A stretch of DNA of 64,000 nt, taken from assembly GCA_016788785.1 (NCBI GenBank), contig JAEUSM010000016.1, positions 62,001 through 126,000 of the forward strand, given 5' to 3'. Shown piece by piece: positions 36,325-46,369 of the stretch (its first letter is position 1; every line of letters starts with the position of its first letter). A program made the translations under genes and the position numbers. The notes under the pieces were generated by a model, which worked only from the letters and a program-made list of their open reading frames with translations, ran no database searches and had not been told where the DNA came from. Source of the stretch: Candidatus Kapaibacterium sp. GTDB taxonomy: Bacteria; Bacteroidota; Ignavibacteria; Kapaibacteriales; JAEUSM01.

Positions 36325-39036
36325 TTATCTCACTATCATAATTTTGTAACTATAAACTTTATTGTCATTAACAACATCAACAAAATAACTACCAATCGGA
36401 AGTTTTGAAACATCAATTGAAATAGGAGTATTGATCTGTGATGGTTCAATTTCTACAGAATTTATCACTTCACCTAATAAAGTACGAATTTTTACCTGAT
36501 TTTTAGAAGTTAATGCTTCTTTCCATTGAACATTAATGTATGAATGTGCAATTGACGGATAAACAAAATGAAGTTCTTCCGCAGTTCCTTTTGCAACTGT
36601 TGTTGGAGTGATCACTTTTGCAAATATCGATAGATTTACTCCTAAATCACCTGTCGCTGGCAATAAAGCAATTAGTGCGTTTTTATTATCGTAAAGTGCA
36701 TATTGAAATGTACTAACATCAACAATACCACTTTTCATGTATGGACCTCCTCTATGATGTATAATACCAGGCAATAAATTATGACCTGGTGTCAATAAAT
36801 GACCTCCATCATCTTCAGAATTATTATGACTACCTGGTAGTACGACAGAATACCCATGTTGCATTTGAGGATTTGCAAGTGACCATCCTGAAGGTTTTGT
36901 TCTACCACTTACACCCCAAGTATAAATTGGAGAAGTATAATCAATATTAGTAGGTAATACAATTTGACCTGTTACTTTTCTTACTTTTACACGGTAATTT
37001 CCAAAATATTGACTTTCATTCCAATCTGATGCTTCTGCAAAAGACATAGTCCAATTTGGATTTCCCTTTGCAAGTGGATGAAGTTCCCATTCTCCAAATC
37101 CAAGAGTCACAGTACTTCCCTTTAAAACTCTATATCCATCATGTAACATTCTAAATGCATCACCTGCATTAACTTGACCCCAACCTGAATAAATATCAAA
37201 ATCTTCGAGATGATTATTAAATCCTCTTTGTCCTATTCTATCTTCAGCACTTGCCTTTAATATACCTTGATAATCTTCAGGTTCTAAATCATTAAAAAAA
37301 CCGTAGTTTACTGCATATGACCTTAACAAGCCATATATACCAGAGGTAATTGCTGCGGAAATTGATGTTCCCTCAGTTTGTTCAAAACCAATGTTAACGT
37401 TATTCCCTGGATCTGCGATTTCGGATATTAAGACTGCTCTATTTAAATCTTGGACAGGATCTGGATAAGGGTGATTTCTTCTTTCACCTGTTGACACTAT
37501 AAAGTCAAGAGTTCTACCAAAATTAGAATATCGTACTCGATCTTTTTGATATGTAGTATTTCCTTGTAAAGTTGGATGTCTTTCACCAGCAGCACCAACA
37601 CAAGTGATTAAATGTTCTTCGTAACTAGCTGGATATCTTGGAAATCCATCTTTTTGATATTCATAAGTATTGTAATTTTGATATCCTGATAATTCACAAT
37701 TACCATTACAACCAGCAGTATCTGCATCATTTCCCCTTCCCGTAACAACACTAACATTATTTACAAATGCATACTGAATAGCATGTTGAAGGCTTGAAGA
37801 TGGAAATGTAACCCATGAACAGTTTAGTATATCTACTTGATTCCCATATCCAGTACGTGGATTTCTTGAAGAATTTTCAAGGATGGCACTTATAAAAGCA
37901 GAAGGCGTTCGATTTTTGTATGGATCTGGATCAATGTCCCATTGTACAACTTTTAGGGCATATAATTTACACCCAAAATTATTTCCACCCCAGCCTCCAG
38001 CTACACCTGCAATTCCATCATCACATTGAGATGTACGATCATTAGTTCTAGCCGCTGCTACACTAGCACATAGTGTACCATGCCAAGCCCAACGATTAAT
38101 CGTTGTAAAATCAAAACTAGGAGGAAGATAGTTAAAGCCATATGCAACTTTATTATTTGGTAGAATACCACCATTAGGAAGATTAAATTCACACTTATCA
38201 TATTGAATGCCATCGTCAATTATCCCTATTTCTATTTCAGGAAGTCCTGTTTCATATGCCCATACACTTTCAATGTCTGTCAATTGAGGTTGAAAGGCTT
38301 TTTGATTTCCATACCTTAAATCACTAGGAATTGTAGTTGGTTTATAATAAAAACAAGGTTCTACATAATACAATGAATTCTGGTATGCAACTGTTAATGC
38401 AAAACTAGATGATAAGACACTAGTATCATTTGAAAGAATTCCTTCGAAATACAAATAATCTTGACAAACAACAGTATCACCAAGAATAGAAATAGAGATT
38501 GTATCTTCACAAGGATTAGCAGAGGTTAATCTTCTTAATGTATCTATACCTTTTGCTAGCATTGCATTTGCTAATAATGAATCTGAAGTAACTTGATGAG
38601 GGGTAAATCTTTGAGAAAATAAGTAGATTTTTTGATTTGTTGTCAATAGACCCATTTGAGTTTCAGAATTTTTAGCTTTATTAGATAAGTTATCATCAAA
38701 ATTATAAGTGTAACATAGATTTTCTAACCGTAAAGCATTTCGTTTGAACTTGATGATAACTGTATTTGGTGAATATGAAGTATCAGGTGGAGGCCATGAA
38801 ACTACTTGAGCATTACCTAGTGCATCACTAAGCCGGATGTCCCAACCTTGCCCATAACTTTGCGGAGTAGTTATGAATGTAGAGCAAATCATAAGGAAAG
38901 CAAAAAGCAGGGTTTGCTTATACCAATTGATATTGCCGGTCTGCCGGTCTGCCGGTCTGCCGGTCTGCCGAAAGTGTTGAAGAAAGAGAGAAACTACCAA
39001 TATTTTTGGTAGTGGTCGAAGGGTTAAATAAACCAT
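36325..39036 (-). CDS. T9SS-secreted subtilisin-like serine protease (S8), start uncertain
   Basis: Up to 903 residues from the ATG at 39036. The catalytic triad is Asp274 (IGIIDDGI), His319 (WAWHGTLCAS) and Ser558 (TEGTSISAAI), with oxyanion Asn436 (GRGNDADT). A signal-peptide-like stretch (KQTLLFAFLMICSTFITT) begins near residue 40, which is unusually late. The last ~85 residues are a type A sorting domain (VSKLPIGSYFVDVV). The extra N-terminus includes an 8-bp tandem repeat (38935-38970). A second ATG at 39040, better placed after GAGG (7 bases, versus 11), is in another frame and stops after 40 codons, so expression may depend on repeat number. Confidence 0.88.
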   Translation of the reverse strand: MVYLTLRPLPKILVVSLFLQHFRQTGRPADRQTGNINWYKQTLLFAFLMICSTFITTPQSYGQGWDIRLSDALGNAQVVSWPPPDTSYSPNTVIIKFKRNALRLENLCYTYNFDDNLSNKAKNSETQMGLLTTNQKIYLFSQRFTPHQVTSDSLLANAMLAKGIDTLRRLTSANPCEDTISISILGDTVVCQDYLYFEGILSNDTSVLSSSFALTVAYQNSLYYVEPCFYYKPTTIPSDLRYGNQKAFQPQLTDIESVWAYETGLPEIEIGIIDDGIQYDKCEFNLPNGGILPNNKVAYGFNYLPPSFDFTTINRWAWHGTLCASVAAARTNDRTSQCDDGIAGVAGGWGGNNFGCKLYALKVVQWDIDPDPYKNRTPSAFISAILENSSRNPRTGYGNQVDILNCSWVTFPSSSLQHAIQYAFVNNVSVVTGRGNDADTAGCNGNCELSGYQNYNTYEYQKDGFPRYPASYEEHLITCVGAAGERHPTLQGNTTYQKDRVRYSNFGRTLDFIVSTGERRNHPYPDPVQDLNRAVLISEIADPGNNVNIGFEQTEGTSISAAITSGIYGLLRSYAVNYGFFNDLEPEDYQGILKASAEDRIGQRGFNNHLEDFDIYSGWGQVNAGDAFRMLHDGYRVLKGSTVTLGFGEWELHPLAKGNPNWTMSFAEASDWNESQYFGNYRVKVRKVTGQIVLPTNIDYTSPIYTWGVSGRTKPSGWSLANPQMQHGYSVVLPGSHNNSEDDGGHLLTPGHNLLPGIIHHRGGPYMKSGIVDVSTFQYALYDNKNALIALLPATGDLGVNLSIFAKVITPTTVAKGTAEELHFVYPSIAHSYINVQWKEALTSKNQVKIRTLLGEVINSVEIEPSQINTPISIDVSKLPIGSYFVDVVNDNKVYSYKIMIVR
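38935..38970. repeat. Octanucleotide tandem repeat (GCCGGTCT, 4.5 copies)
   Basis: Four perfect copies of an 8-base unit plus half a unit lie inside the 5' coding region of the serine protease. The unit length is not a multiple of three, so any copy-number change shifts the frame. Confidence 0.97.
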
Positions 39037-39293
39037 TCATAGGGTTACCTCATATATAAAGGTTGATAAAAAAATGTATATTACAATGTGTATCCTGATT
39101 TTATGTGAAGAAAGTAAAAATATGCACCCCTTTTTTCTCTTAACTCTCGCTTTTTCGTTTACATCACTAATTAACTATTTATATCTTTAGTCTCTTCTTG
39201 GATTAAATTACTGCATTAATTTGAATTCTCCAAATTTTTTGTATAATTTTTTGATATTTCGTGAAATTAATATTGATTTTGTTGATTATATGC
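39037..39293. other. AT-rich leader region of the protease operon
   Basis: About 250 bases without a gene. On the minus strand it holds GAGG seven bases before the ATG at 39040. No convincing promoter or hairpin was seen. Confidence 0.4.
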
Positions 39294-39720
39294 CCCCTCA
39301 CCCCTGCCCTCTCCCTCGTAGGGGAGAGGGAGAAGTGTAGTAATGACCCCCTCACTCTCACTTCGGCTCCGCTCAGTGACCGTTCTTGCTCGTTGGGGAG
39401 TGTGGGATTTTGCAGTATGCCCCCTCTCCCTAACCCTCTCCCCAAAGGGGCGAGGGAATGTGACGTTGTGTTTTGGGAAGGATTCCACCCCATCACTTCG
39501 TGCCACCCCTCAAGAGGGGAACCCAGAAAGCCACCCCGTCACACTTCGACTCCACTCAGTGACCGTTCTTGCTCGTTGGGAAGTGTGGGATTTTGCAGTA
39601 TGCCCCCTCTCCCTAACCCTCTCCCCAAAGGGGCGAGGGAATGTGACGTTGTGTTTTGGGAAGATACCACCCCGCCACACTTCGACTACGCTCAGTGACC
39701 GGTGGCTCTCATCCAAAGAA
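39294..39720. repeat. Dispersed modules arranged as a 183-bp tandem duplication
   Basis: A block starting at about 39361 (CTTCGGCTCCGCTCAGTGAC) recurs 183 bases later at about 39544 and includes TTTTGCAGTATGCCCCCTC and GGGAATGTGACGTTGTG. Single copies of other modules (CTCCCTCGTAGGGGAGAGGG) precede it. Open frames here are products of the repeats and are not genes. Confidence 0.88.
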
Positions 39721-39741
39721 GCGGTGTATGTTATAAATTTT

Positions 39742-41775
39742 TTATTTGATGATGTGGAGTGGTTTGGTGTAGCTTTGGGTTGAGGTTAGGATTTCTATGA
39801 AATACAGACCTATCGGTAAGGATGGAAGGTCAATTGTGTTTGTTTTGAATGTTCCAATTTCTTTTCCTGCAAGATCTCGAAGGATGGCTTGTTGGAATTG
39901 TTGGTCATTAGGAATTACTATTTGAATGCGTTGCGATGAACTTGCTGGATTGGGGTAAGGTTCAATGATAGAATTATCATCTACAACTGAACTTGGTGTA
40001 CTGGTTTTGAAGGATTGAATATTCGACCATTGCCCTACATTTTGTGTGGAGACGGATTGGACTCGCCAATAATAGGTAGTTTCTGGTTTTAAGACGCTAA
40101 GTTGGAATTGCCGTTGTGTCAAATTTGCATCATCGACAACAAGATTAGTCATCGAACTATCAAATGCAATTTGAATATGATAGCGTTCTGCACCTCCAAC
40201 AGGCAACCATGACATTGTAAGAAAATATGGAGCAACAACGGCATTATTTGCTGGTTGAAGAGATTTTGGTTTATCCATTATGGTGAGAAACCGTTTTGTT
40301 TCTGACCACGGACTCAGCTCACCATCTTTTCTACTTCGTATTTGCCAATAGTACAATTTGTTATGACCTAATTGCTGAAGTGAAGCTTTGGTTGTTTTGA
40401 CATCGAAACTTTGTTCGAAAACAACAGGAGAAAAGTCTGGATTTGTTGCAATTCGAAGTACATAACTATCTGCATCCTCTTTGAATCCCCATTCTATAGT
40501 GGTATCCAAAGGAATTCCTTTTGAATTGTCGTAAGGAAAGAGTGGAGTTGTAGGTAGTAATGTACCAACGGTAAATCGCCAAGTATCTGACCACAAGCTG
40601 GTATCAGCACCTATTAATTGCCGCACTCTCCAATAATAGGTTACATTCTGATTGAGTATAAAAGAACCATCGTATTGATAAAAGGTATCAATAGTTCCGG
40701 GAATATCCAAAAATAGGTTAGAAAAGTCAGGTTTATCGGAGATTTGAAAAAACGAACGTCCAGTTCTCCCACCATTCCGTTTCCATTCAAATGCAATTTG
40801 TTTCGACATATTTTTTTGTCCATTTGCTGGTTGGAACAAAACAGACTTCGATAAATTTGAGAAGCTCCATGTAGTAGATGGAAAAACACCTACATCCGTA
40901 TGGGCAGTAATTCCCCAAAAGTATTGTGTATTTTGCTCCAATCCTTGTAATACATAGAATGGATTTTGAACATTCGATACAGTGAGAAATGGTGACGATA
41001 AATTTGAAAAATGAGAAACTACAACGGTATAATAATTTGCTCCCTCAACCGCATTCCAAAGCAATGCCAAAAAGGACTTATTTACAATTCCTGCAGAATC
41101 TGGAAGTACTTGTTTTATCTTAGGATCCCTTACTAACAACGATCGATAGGGCGACCAAGTACTGGTTTTATTCCCAATGACCGCTTGTACTCTCCAATAT
41201 AACTGTCTATTTTTTTCTAATAATGTCGTAGGATATTTGTGATAAGTAAGTCCTTGAGCAAAAACTACAAAGTCTCGTGAAAACATCGAATCTGAAGAAA
41301 CTTGTAGATTATATTGAGATACTCCATTCACTCTATTCCAAATCAACGAATCTGGTTTCACAATAGAATCGTATTTGTCAAAGGGATAACTCAAAGTAGT
41401 TTGCGGTAAAAATGTTTTGAAAGTCCAAACATTCGAAGGAGTTGTAGCTCCACCAGTTGCAGTAACATACCAATAATAGGTAGTATTGAAATCTAAATGT
41501 TCATCAAAACGATAAATGGTATCCAAAACAGTAATTACTTTGATAGTATCAGTGAGGGCAATATCTCTATACACATTTATTGTGTACGATGTAACAGCTT
41601 GTTTTTTCCATTGAAGGGTAGGAAGTAGCGTTTGAATGGTTGAACTACTATCTGGAGCAAGAAGTTCATTTTTTGCAGGTACACTATAGGATGAATGCAA
41701 CATAGCATAGCCTTGCTGTGAAGATATGAAAACACCTATCACCAGAGAAACCCAAATAAGTAGCCGATTTCTCAT
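39742..41775 (-). CDS. T9SS-secreted protein with fibronectin III-like repeats
   Basis: 677 residues. The N-terminal signal (LIWVSLVIGVFISSQQGYA) is followed by about six repeats of a fibronectin III-like pattern, each with a Trp near the start and a YWRVQ/YYWYV strand near the end (for example FNTTYYWYVTATG and TTYYWRVQSVS). The last ~80 residues form a type A sorting domain (EPYPNPASSSQRIQIVIP, LPIGLYFIEIL). It is probably a surface adhesin or scaffold. No catalytic domain was seen. It stands alone between repeat regions. Confidence 0.85.
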   Translation of the reverse strand: MRNRLLIWVSLVIGVFISSQQGYAMLHSSYSVPAKNELLAPDSSSTIQTLLPTLQWKKQAVTSYTINVYRDIALTDTIKVITVLDTIYRFDEHLDFNTTYYWYVTATGGATTPSNVWTFKTFLPQTTLSYPFDKYDSIVKPDSLIWNRVNGVSQYNLQVSSDSMFSRDFVVFAQGLTYHKYPTTLLEKNRQLYWRVQAVIGNKTSTWSPYRSLLVRDPKIKQVLPDSAGIVNKSFLALLWNAVEGANYYTVVVSHFSNLSSPFLTVSNVQNPFYVLQGLEQNTQYFWGITAHTDVGVFPSTTWSFSNLSKSVLFQPANGQKNMSKQIAFEWKRNGGRTGRSFFQISDKPDFSNLFLDIPGTIDTFYQYDGSFILNQNVTYYWRVRQLIGADTSLWSDTWRFTVGTLLPTTPLFPYDNSKGIPLDTTIEWGFKEDADSYVLRIATNPDFSPVVFEQSFDVKTTKASLQQLGHNKLYYWQIRSRKDGELSPWSETKRFLTIMDKPKSLQPANNAVVAPYFLTMSWLPVGGAERYHIQIAFDSSMTNLVVDDANLTQRQFQLSVLKPETTYYWRVQSVSTQNVGQWSNIQSFKTSTPSSVVDDNSIIEPYPNPASSSQRIQIVIPNDQQFQQAILRDLAGKEIGTFKTNTIDLPSLPIGLYFIEILTSTQSYTKPLHIIK

Positions 41776-41924
41776 AGAAAAACCTATGAATAAAAAGACA
41801 AATTGTACGATGAATTAAATAGTAACAACTAAATTACGATATATTCTGTTAAAATCAAAATTTTAGTTGCAAAACTTAACGTATTTAGATGAATTATGGT
41901 TCCAAAACGAAGAAAGAAAGCCAC

Positions 41925-41985
41925 CTTGCCACACTTCGACTACGCTCAGTGACCGTTGGCACCTCTCCAAAGTAGGGGAGTTTTA
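41925..41985. repeat. Dispersed palindromic module
   Basis: CACTTCGACTACGCTCAGTG followed by a CTCC/GGGG module, the same combination as near 30740 and 39670. Confidence 0.75.
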
Positions 41986-42003
41986 TACTTGGTTATGCAA
42001 AAA

Positions 42004-42041
42004 AACGAAAGAGCCATACATTTCGGTATGGCTCTTTCGTT
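42004..42041 (-). terminator. Terminator of the yej-type transporter operon
   Basis: A perfect 16-bp stem (AACGAAAGAGCCATAC with its complement) around a six-base loop. On the minus strand it is followed by a run of seven T. Confidence 0.95.
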
Positions 42042-42069
42042 GAAAGGTGATTAGGTTGCAAGAAGCAAC

Positions 42070-43839
42070 TTATAAAGATAGACGTTGTTTGATACCTTCT
42101 AATGTTCCATGAGGTATAGCTTCAATGAGTTTTTGTGTATATTCTCTTTTCGGATTTTCGTATATATCGTTAGCGTAACCAATTTCCTCTATTTTCCCTG
42201 CATTCATTACGGCGATTCTGTCACTTAAGAATTTGACGACCGATAAATCGTGAGAAATGAAAATATAGGTTAGGTTAAATTCTTCACGCAATGAGGTAAG
42301 CAAATTGAGAACTTGTGCTTGTACCGACACGTCAAGTGCCGAAACAGACTCATCGCAAACGATGAATTTTGGCTTGAGTGCCAAAGCACGTGCAATACAA
42401 ACACGCTGACGTTGACCTCCAGAAAATTCGTGAGGATAATTGTCAAAATGTCGTTTCAAAAGACCTACTTTGTTCATCAAATCCAATACATATTCTTTGC
42501 GTTCTTTGTCATTGGACATAACATTATGGATTTGCAAACCTTCCATAATTGCGTTTCCAACAGCAATACGAGGATTCAGCGATGCATAAGGATCTTGGAA
42601 GATAATCTGCAAATCTTTGCGTAAATCTTTCAATTGCGATGAAGAATATTTCGAAACATCTTTACCATCAAACAATACTTGACCGCCAGTTGGATTTACT
42701 AAACGTAGTAATGCTCGACCAGTTGTAGTTTTACCGCAACCAGATTCACCAACAAGTCCAAGCGTTTCACCGGGTTTGACATCAAAAGATACATCATCTA
42801 CTGCTTTGACATAGCCGGAAACAGTTGAAAAAACACCCTTAGTAATTGGGAAATATACTTTAAGATTGTTTACTGATAATAAAGTTTCACGGGATTGTAA
42901 TTTTTGGTTCCTTGAATCAGTTTCATCCTGCGAAATGATAACTTCTTGAATTTTTTCACTGACAGAAATATTCTTTTCAACAATACTTCCATCAGGTTTT
43001 TCATCCATAAAGTCAGAAACAGTAGGTAAGATTTTGAATTTCTTATCTAAACGAGGTCGACAAGCTAAAAGACCTTTCGTATAAGGATGTTGAGGGTTAC
43101 CAAAAATCTCCAATACTGTACCTTGTTCAACAATTTTACCTTTGTACATGACAATGACTTCATCGGCAATCTCAGCAATAACACCAAGATCATGGGTGAT
43201 AAACATCATTCCCATATTGTTTTTTTGTTGCAATTCACGCATCAATTCCAAAATGGTCAATTGCACAGTAACATCCAAAGCAGTCGTCGGCTCATCTGCA
43301 ATCAGCAAATCTGGTTTGCAAGACATTGCCATTGCAATCATCACTCGTTGTTTTTGTCCACCAGAAATTTGGTGAGGATAGGAATTGAAAATGTTTTCAG
43401 GACGAGGAAGCTTTACTTCATTGAACAGTTCAATCGTGCGTTGTTTTGCTTCAGCTTTTGTTACATTTTGATGCAACATAATTGTTTCTGCTACTTGAAA
43501 CCCACAGGTAAAGACAGGGTTCAACGATGTCATTGGTTCTTGGAAAATCATTGAAATCCTGTTCCCACGATAATGGTACATTTCTTCGTGAGTAAGTTTC
43601 AATAAATCTTGTGTAGGTCCATCAGATGGAGTAAAGAGAATCTCACCAGAAGTAATTTTCCCAGGAGGCATTGGAATTAAACGCATAATGGAAAGTGAGG
43701 TAACGGATTTTCCAGACCCAGATTCACCAACTATTCCTAAGGTTTTTCCACGCTCTAATTTGAGAGACACATTTTCAATCGCTCGAACAGTGCCCGATTC
43801 GGTTTCAAACTCAGTAGTAAGATTACGAACTTCTAACAT
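42070..43839 (-). CDS. yejF: Peptide ABC transporter ATP-binding protein, two fused ATPases
   Basis: 589 residues with two ABC cassettes. The first has Walker A GESGSGKS, signature ISGGQKQR and Walker [13 protein letters not shown]. The second has [16 protein letters not shown] and [12 protein letters not shown]. Each carries the extra C-terminal segment of oligopeptide transporters ([27 protein letters not shown]). It powers uptake through the two permeases encoded directly upstream. The fused architecture matches YejF. The gene symbol rests on operon architecture. Confidence 0.9.
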   Translation of the reverse strand: MLEVRNLTTEFETESGTVRAIENVSLKLERGKTLGIVGESGSGKSVTSLSIMRLIPMPPGKITSGEILFTPSDGPTQDLLKLTHEEMYHYRGNRISMIFQEPMTSLNPVFTCGFQVAETIMLHQNVTKAEAKQRTIELFNEVKLPRPENIFNSYPHQISGGQKQRVMIAMAMSCKPDLLIADEPTTALDVTVQLTILELMRELQQKNNMGMMFITHDLGVIAEIADEVIVMYKGKIVEQGTVLEIFGNPQHPYTKGLLACRPRLDKKFKILPTVSDFMDEKPDGSIVEKNISVSEKIQEVIISQDETDSRNQKLQSRETLLSVNNLKVYFPITKGVFSTVSGYVKAVDDVSFDVKPGETLGLVGESGCGKTTTGRALLRLVNPTGGQVLFDGKDVSKYSSSQLKDLRKDLQIIFQDPYASLNPRIAVGNAIMEGLQIHNVMSNDKERKEYVLDLMNKVGLLKRHFDNYPHEFSGGQRQRVCIARALALKPKFIVCDESVSALDVSVQAQVLNLLTSLREEFNLTYIFISHDLSVVKFLSDRIAVMNAGKIEEIGYANDIYENPKREYTQKLIEAIPHGTLEGIKQRLSL

Positions 43840-43847
43840 TGCAACTC

Positions 43848-45005
43848 CTATCGTAAACGAGAAAATGTACGTGGGTCAAACGCTTCTCTAATCGCTTCCC
43901 CAATAAAAACAACCATTATAAGAGTGATAGCCATTGCTGACATTGGAACAACAACAAGCCACCATTTAGAAAGATTTTGTAAACCAACACCAATCATTTG
44001 CCCCCAAGATGGAGTTGGAGGTTGAAGTCCAAATCCAAGGAAATCTAACGATACCAAGTAACCAATACTGCCAACAATTGTAAAAGGAAGGTAAGTTATA
44101 ACAGGTACTAATGAGTTTGGTAAAATATGTTTAAAAAGAATTGATTTCGTTGAAGCACCCATTGAAACGGCTGCAGCAACGTAATCACGAGCTTTTTCAC
44201 GATAGAATTGTGCTCTCATTTGAGAAGAAATTCCAATCCAACCAGTAAGAGCAACTAATGCAACCAACAAAACAAAATTCGGAGTAGTAATAGAAACGAC
44301 AATAATAATGATAAATAACATTGGTAAAGTAGACCAAATTTCTTTGAACCGTTGCATAACAACATCAAACCAACCACCCCAATATCCCATCGTTCCACCA
44401 ATAATAATACCAATCACATACTCAATAAAAGCAAGCAGTAATGCGAATGAAAGCGAAACTTGGAAACCATATGACATTCGCGAAAGGACATCTCGACCTC
44501 TGTCATCAGTACCCAAAATACGCATAGAACCTGAAGTGTTTTCTTCAAATGGAGCTAAAAACGCAACATTCCCATCAGTAGAAATATCTTCTAAAGGATC
44601 ATATGGGTAAAACGGCATTACAATAGTACCCGAATTATCTTTATCAAAAGATTCTTGGATTTTTCGGTAGTTAGCATTTCCTTTATTTCCAACTTCACCT
44701 AATTCTTCACCGGCAACAAAACTTTTGTCAATCATATAACTCAACAATGGCAAAGACGATCCCAAATCTCGAAAAGCAGGGAAATACGTTTTGTCTTTGT
44801 AAGAAACATACAAAGGTTTATTATTGATTAGAACAGGCAAAAAGAAGGAAATGAAGTATAAAACGATAAGTATAATGAGAGAGTAATACCCACGTTTCAA
44901 ACTTTTGAAACGACGCCACCTCCGTTGATTGATCGACAGTGATTGTATGACACTGCCTTTTGTCTGTGGGTCTATTTCTTCTTTATCTATTGTAATATCA
45001 GCCAT
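43848..45005 (-). CDS. yejE: Peptide ABC transporter permease, YejE-like
   Basis: 385 residues. A first membrane helix (GYYSLIILIVLYFISFFLPV) is followed by a long periplasmic loop characteristic of YejE (NNKPLYVSYKDKTYFPAF). Four to five C-terminal helices carry the permease loop (SMGASTKSILFKHILPN). RILGTDDRGRDVLSRM is the DppC/OppC-type motif. It lies 20 bases after yejB and eight bases before yejF in transcription order. Confidence 0.9.
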   Translation of the reverse strand: MADITIDKEEIDPQTKGSVIQSLSINQRRWRRFKSLKRGYYSLIILIVLYFISFFLPVLINNKPLYVSYKDKTYFPAFRDLGSSLPLLSYMIDKSFVAGEELGEVGNKGNANYRKIQESFDKDNSGTIVMPFYPYDPLEDISTDGNVAFLAPFEENTSGSMRILGTDDRGRDVLSRMSYGFQVSLSFALLLAFIEYVIGIIIGGTMGYWGGWFDVVMQRFKEIWSTLPMLFIIIIVVSITTPNFVLLVALVALTGWIGISSQMRAQFYREKARDYVAAAVSMGASTKSILFKHILPNSLVPVITYLPFTIVGSIGYLVSLDFLGFGLQPPTPSWGQMIGVGLQNLSKWWLVVVPMSAMAITLIMVVFIGEAIREAFDPRTFSRLR

Positions 45006-45025
45006 ATATTTTACTTTGTAACTGT

Positions 45026-46267
45026 TTATTTGAAACGAATTCTTGGGTCAACTAAAGCCAATGCCAAATCAGAAATGATAGAACCAATCAAGGTAATTAT
45101 AACCGAAATGACCGTAAAAGAAAACACAATCGGATAATCACGAGAACCAATAGCACTGAAAGATAATTTTCCAATTCCATCAATATTGAACACTGTTTCA
45201 ATCAAATAATTGGATGTTAAGAAAATACCTATGATATACCCAATATTTGCAGTAATAGGAATAATCGAGTTTCTCATTGCATGAACCCAAATTACTCGTT
45301 GTTCACGAAGCCCTTTTGCAAATGCAGTCCGGACATAATCTTGGCTAAGGTTATCTAACAAAGAGTTTTTCATTAACATTGTCAACCCTGCAAATGACGG
45401 AATAGTATACGCCAAAGTAGGAAGGACAAAATGGTACATTCTGTCAACAATTTTTTCACCCAAACTTAACGAAGAATAATCTTGTGAATACATTCCTCCA
45501 AGTGGAAATACATCGAAGAACGAACCACCTCCTAATAAGACTAATAGCATTGCACCCAATGCCCAACCGGGAATGGAATATCCAACGATTACTAACGTAG
45601 AAGTAGCAAAATCGAAGGCACTATTATGTCGTAGAGCTTTTTGAATACCTAAATAAATACAAACGGTATAACTTATGACAAATCCTAAAAACCCAAATTG
45701 AAACGATACTGGAATTCTCGCAGAGATTAAATTTATGACAGGTTCACGATAATCGTATGATTTTCCAAAATCGAAGGTAAGAATACCACTAAATCCAGTT
45801 TGATAAACTCGAACTCTTTCTTCACCAGTTTCACTTTTTTGTGGTTCAATCATCCAATCATCTGAACTTTTTTGCGATTGATTCTCTCCATCATAAACAA
45901 TATAGGAACCATCTTCTTTTTTAACAATGATGGTTTTATTATTTCCAACAGAGCGTTTCGTTTCTGGTTCAACGATGAAAGATTCTGTTTCACGTGGATA
46001 AACACCCAACCATGTTAAGTATTGAATATAGATTGGTTTATCAAAACCATAATATCGTTTTAACTCCAACAAAGCAGATTCTGGTATCACTGAACCACCA
46101 GTAGAACTAGCACCAGAAGCCTCCCCAGCTCCGATACCACGCAATGCACGAATTTGTTGTTCTAATGGACCGCCAGGTGCCAAGGTAACTATAAAGAAAA
46201 CTACTATTGTACATCCAAAAAAAGTTGGAATTGTTAACAGTAGTCTTCGTATGAAATATTCTAACAT
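45026..46267 (-). CDS. yejB: Peptide ABC transporter permease, YejB-like
   Basis: 413 residues. The N-terminus (YFIRRLLLTIPTFFGCTIVV) and APGGP motif are typical of OppB/YejB permeases. The core has the usual binding-protein-dependent loop (FAKGLREQRVIWVHAMRNS). A periplasmic insertion (residues ~90-160) is somewhat longer than in E. coli YejB and rich in charged residues. It pairs with YejE. Confidence 0.9.
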   Translation of the reverse strand: MLEYFIRRLLLTIPTFFGCTIVVFFIVTLAPGGPLEQQIRALRGIGAGEASGASSTGGSVIPESALLELKRYYGFDKPIYIQYLTWLGVYPRETESFIVEPETKRSVGNNKTIIVKKEDGSYIVYDGENQSQKSSDDWMIEPQKSETGEERVRVYQTGFSGILTFDFGKSYDYREPVINLISARIPVSFQFGFLGFVISYTVCIYLGIQKALRHNSAFDFATSTLVIVGYSIPGWALGAMLLVLLGGGSFFDVFPLGGMYSQDYSSLSLGEKIVDRMYHFVLPTLAYTIPSFAGLTMLMKNSLLDNLSQDYVRTAFAKGLREQRVIWVHAMRNSIIPITANIGYIIGIFLTSNYLIETVFNIDGIGKLSFSAIGSRDYPIVFSFTVISVIITLIGSIISDLALALVDPRIRFK

Positions 46268-46315
46268 ATTTTTTTCTTTTACATCAAAGAATCAGATGAT
46301 TTATTTTTCGTACAT

Positions 46316-46341
46316 AAAGGTCTGACAATTGTCAGACCTTT
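46316..46341. terminator. 26-bp perfect palindrome between yejA and yejB
   Basis: AAAGGTCTGACAA followed by its exact complement. On the minus strand only a few T follow. It is probably an mRNA-stabilising or attenuating hairpin that keeps binding-protein mRNA above permease mRNA. Confidence 0.6.
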
Positions 46342-46369
46342 AATTGTTCAACAATGTTTTTTGGGAAAT

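Noticed and set aside
39203-39783. Several overlapping open frames of 68-146 codons
   Set aside because: They lie on repeated palindromic modules, show repeat-derived amino acid patterns on both strands and lack plausible starts.
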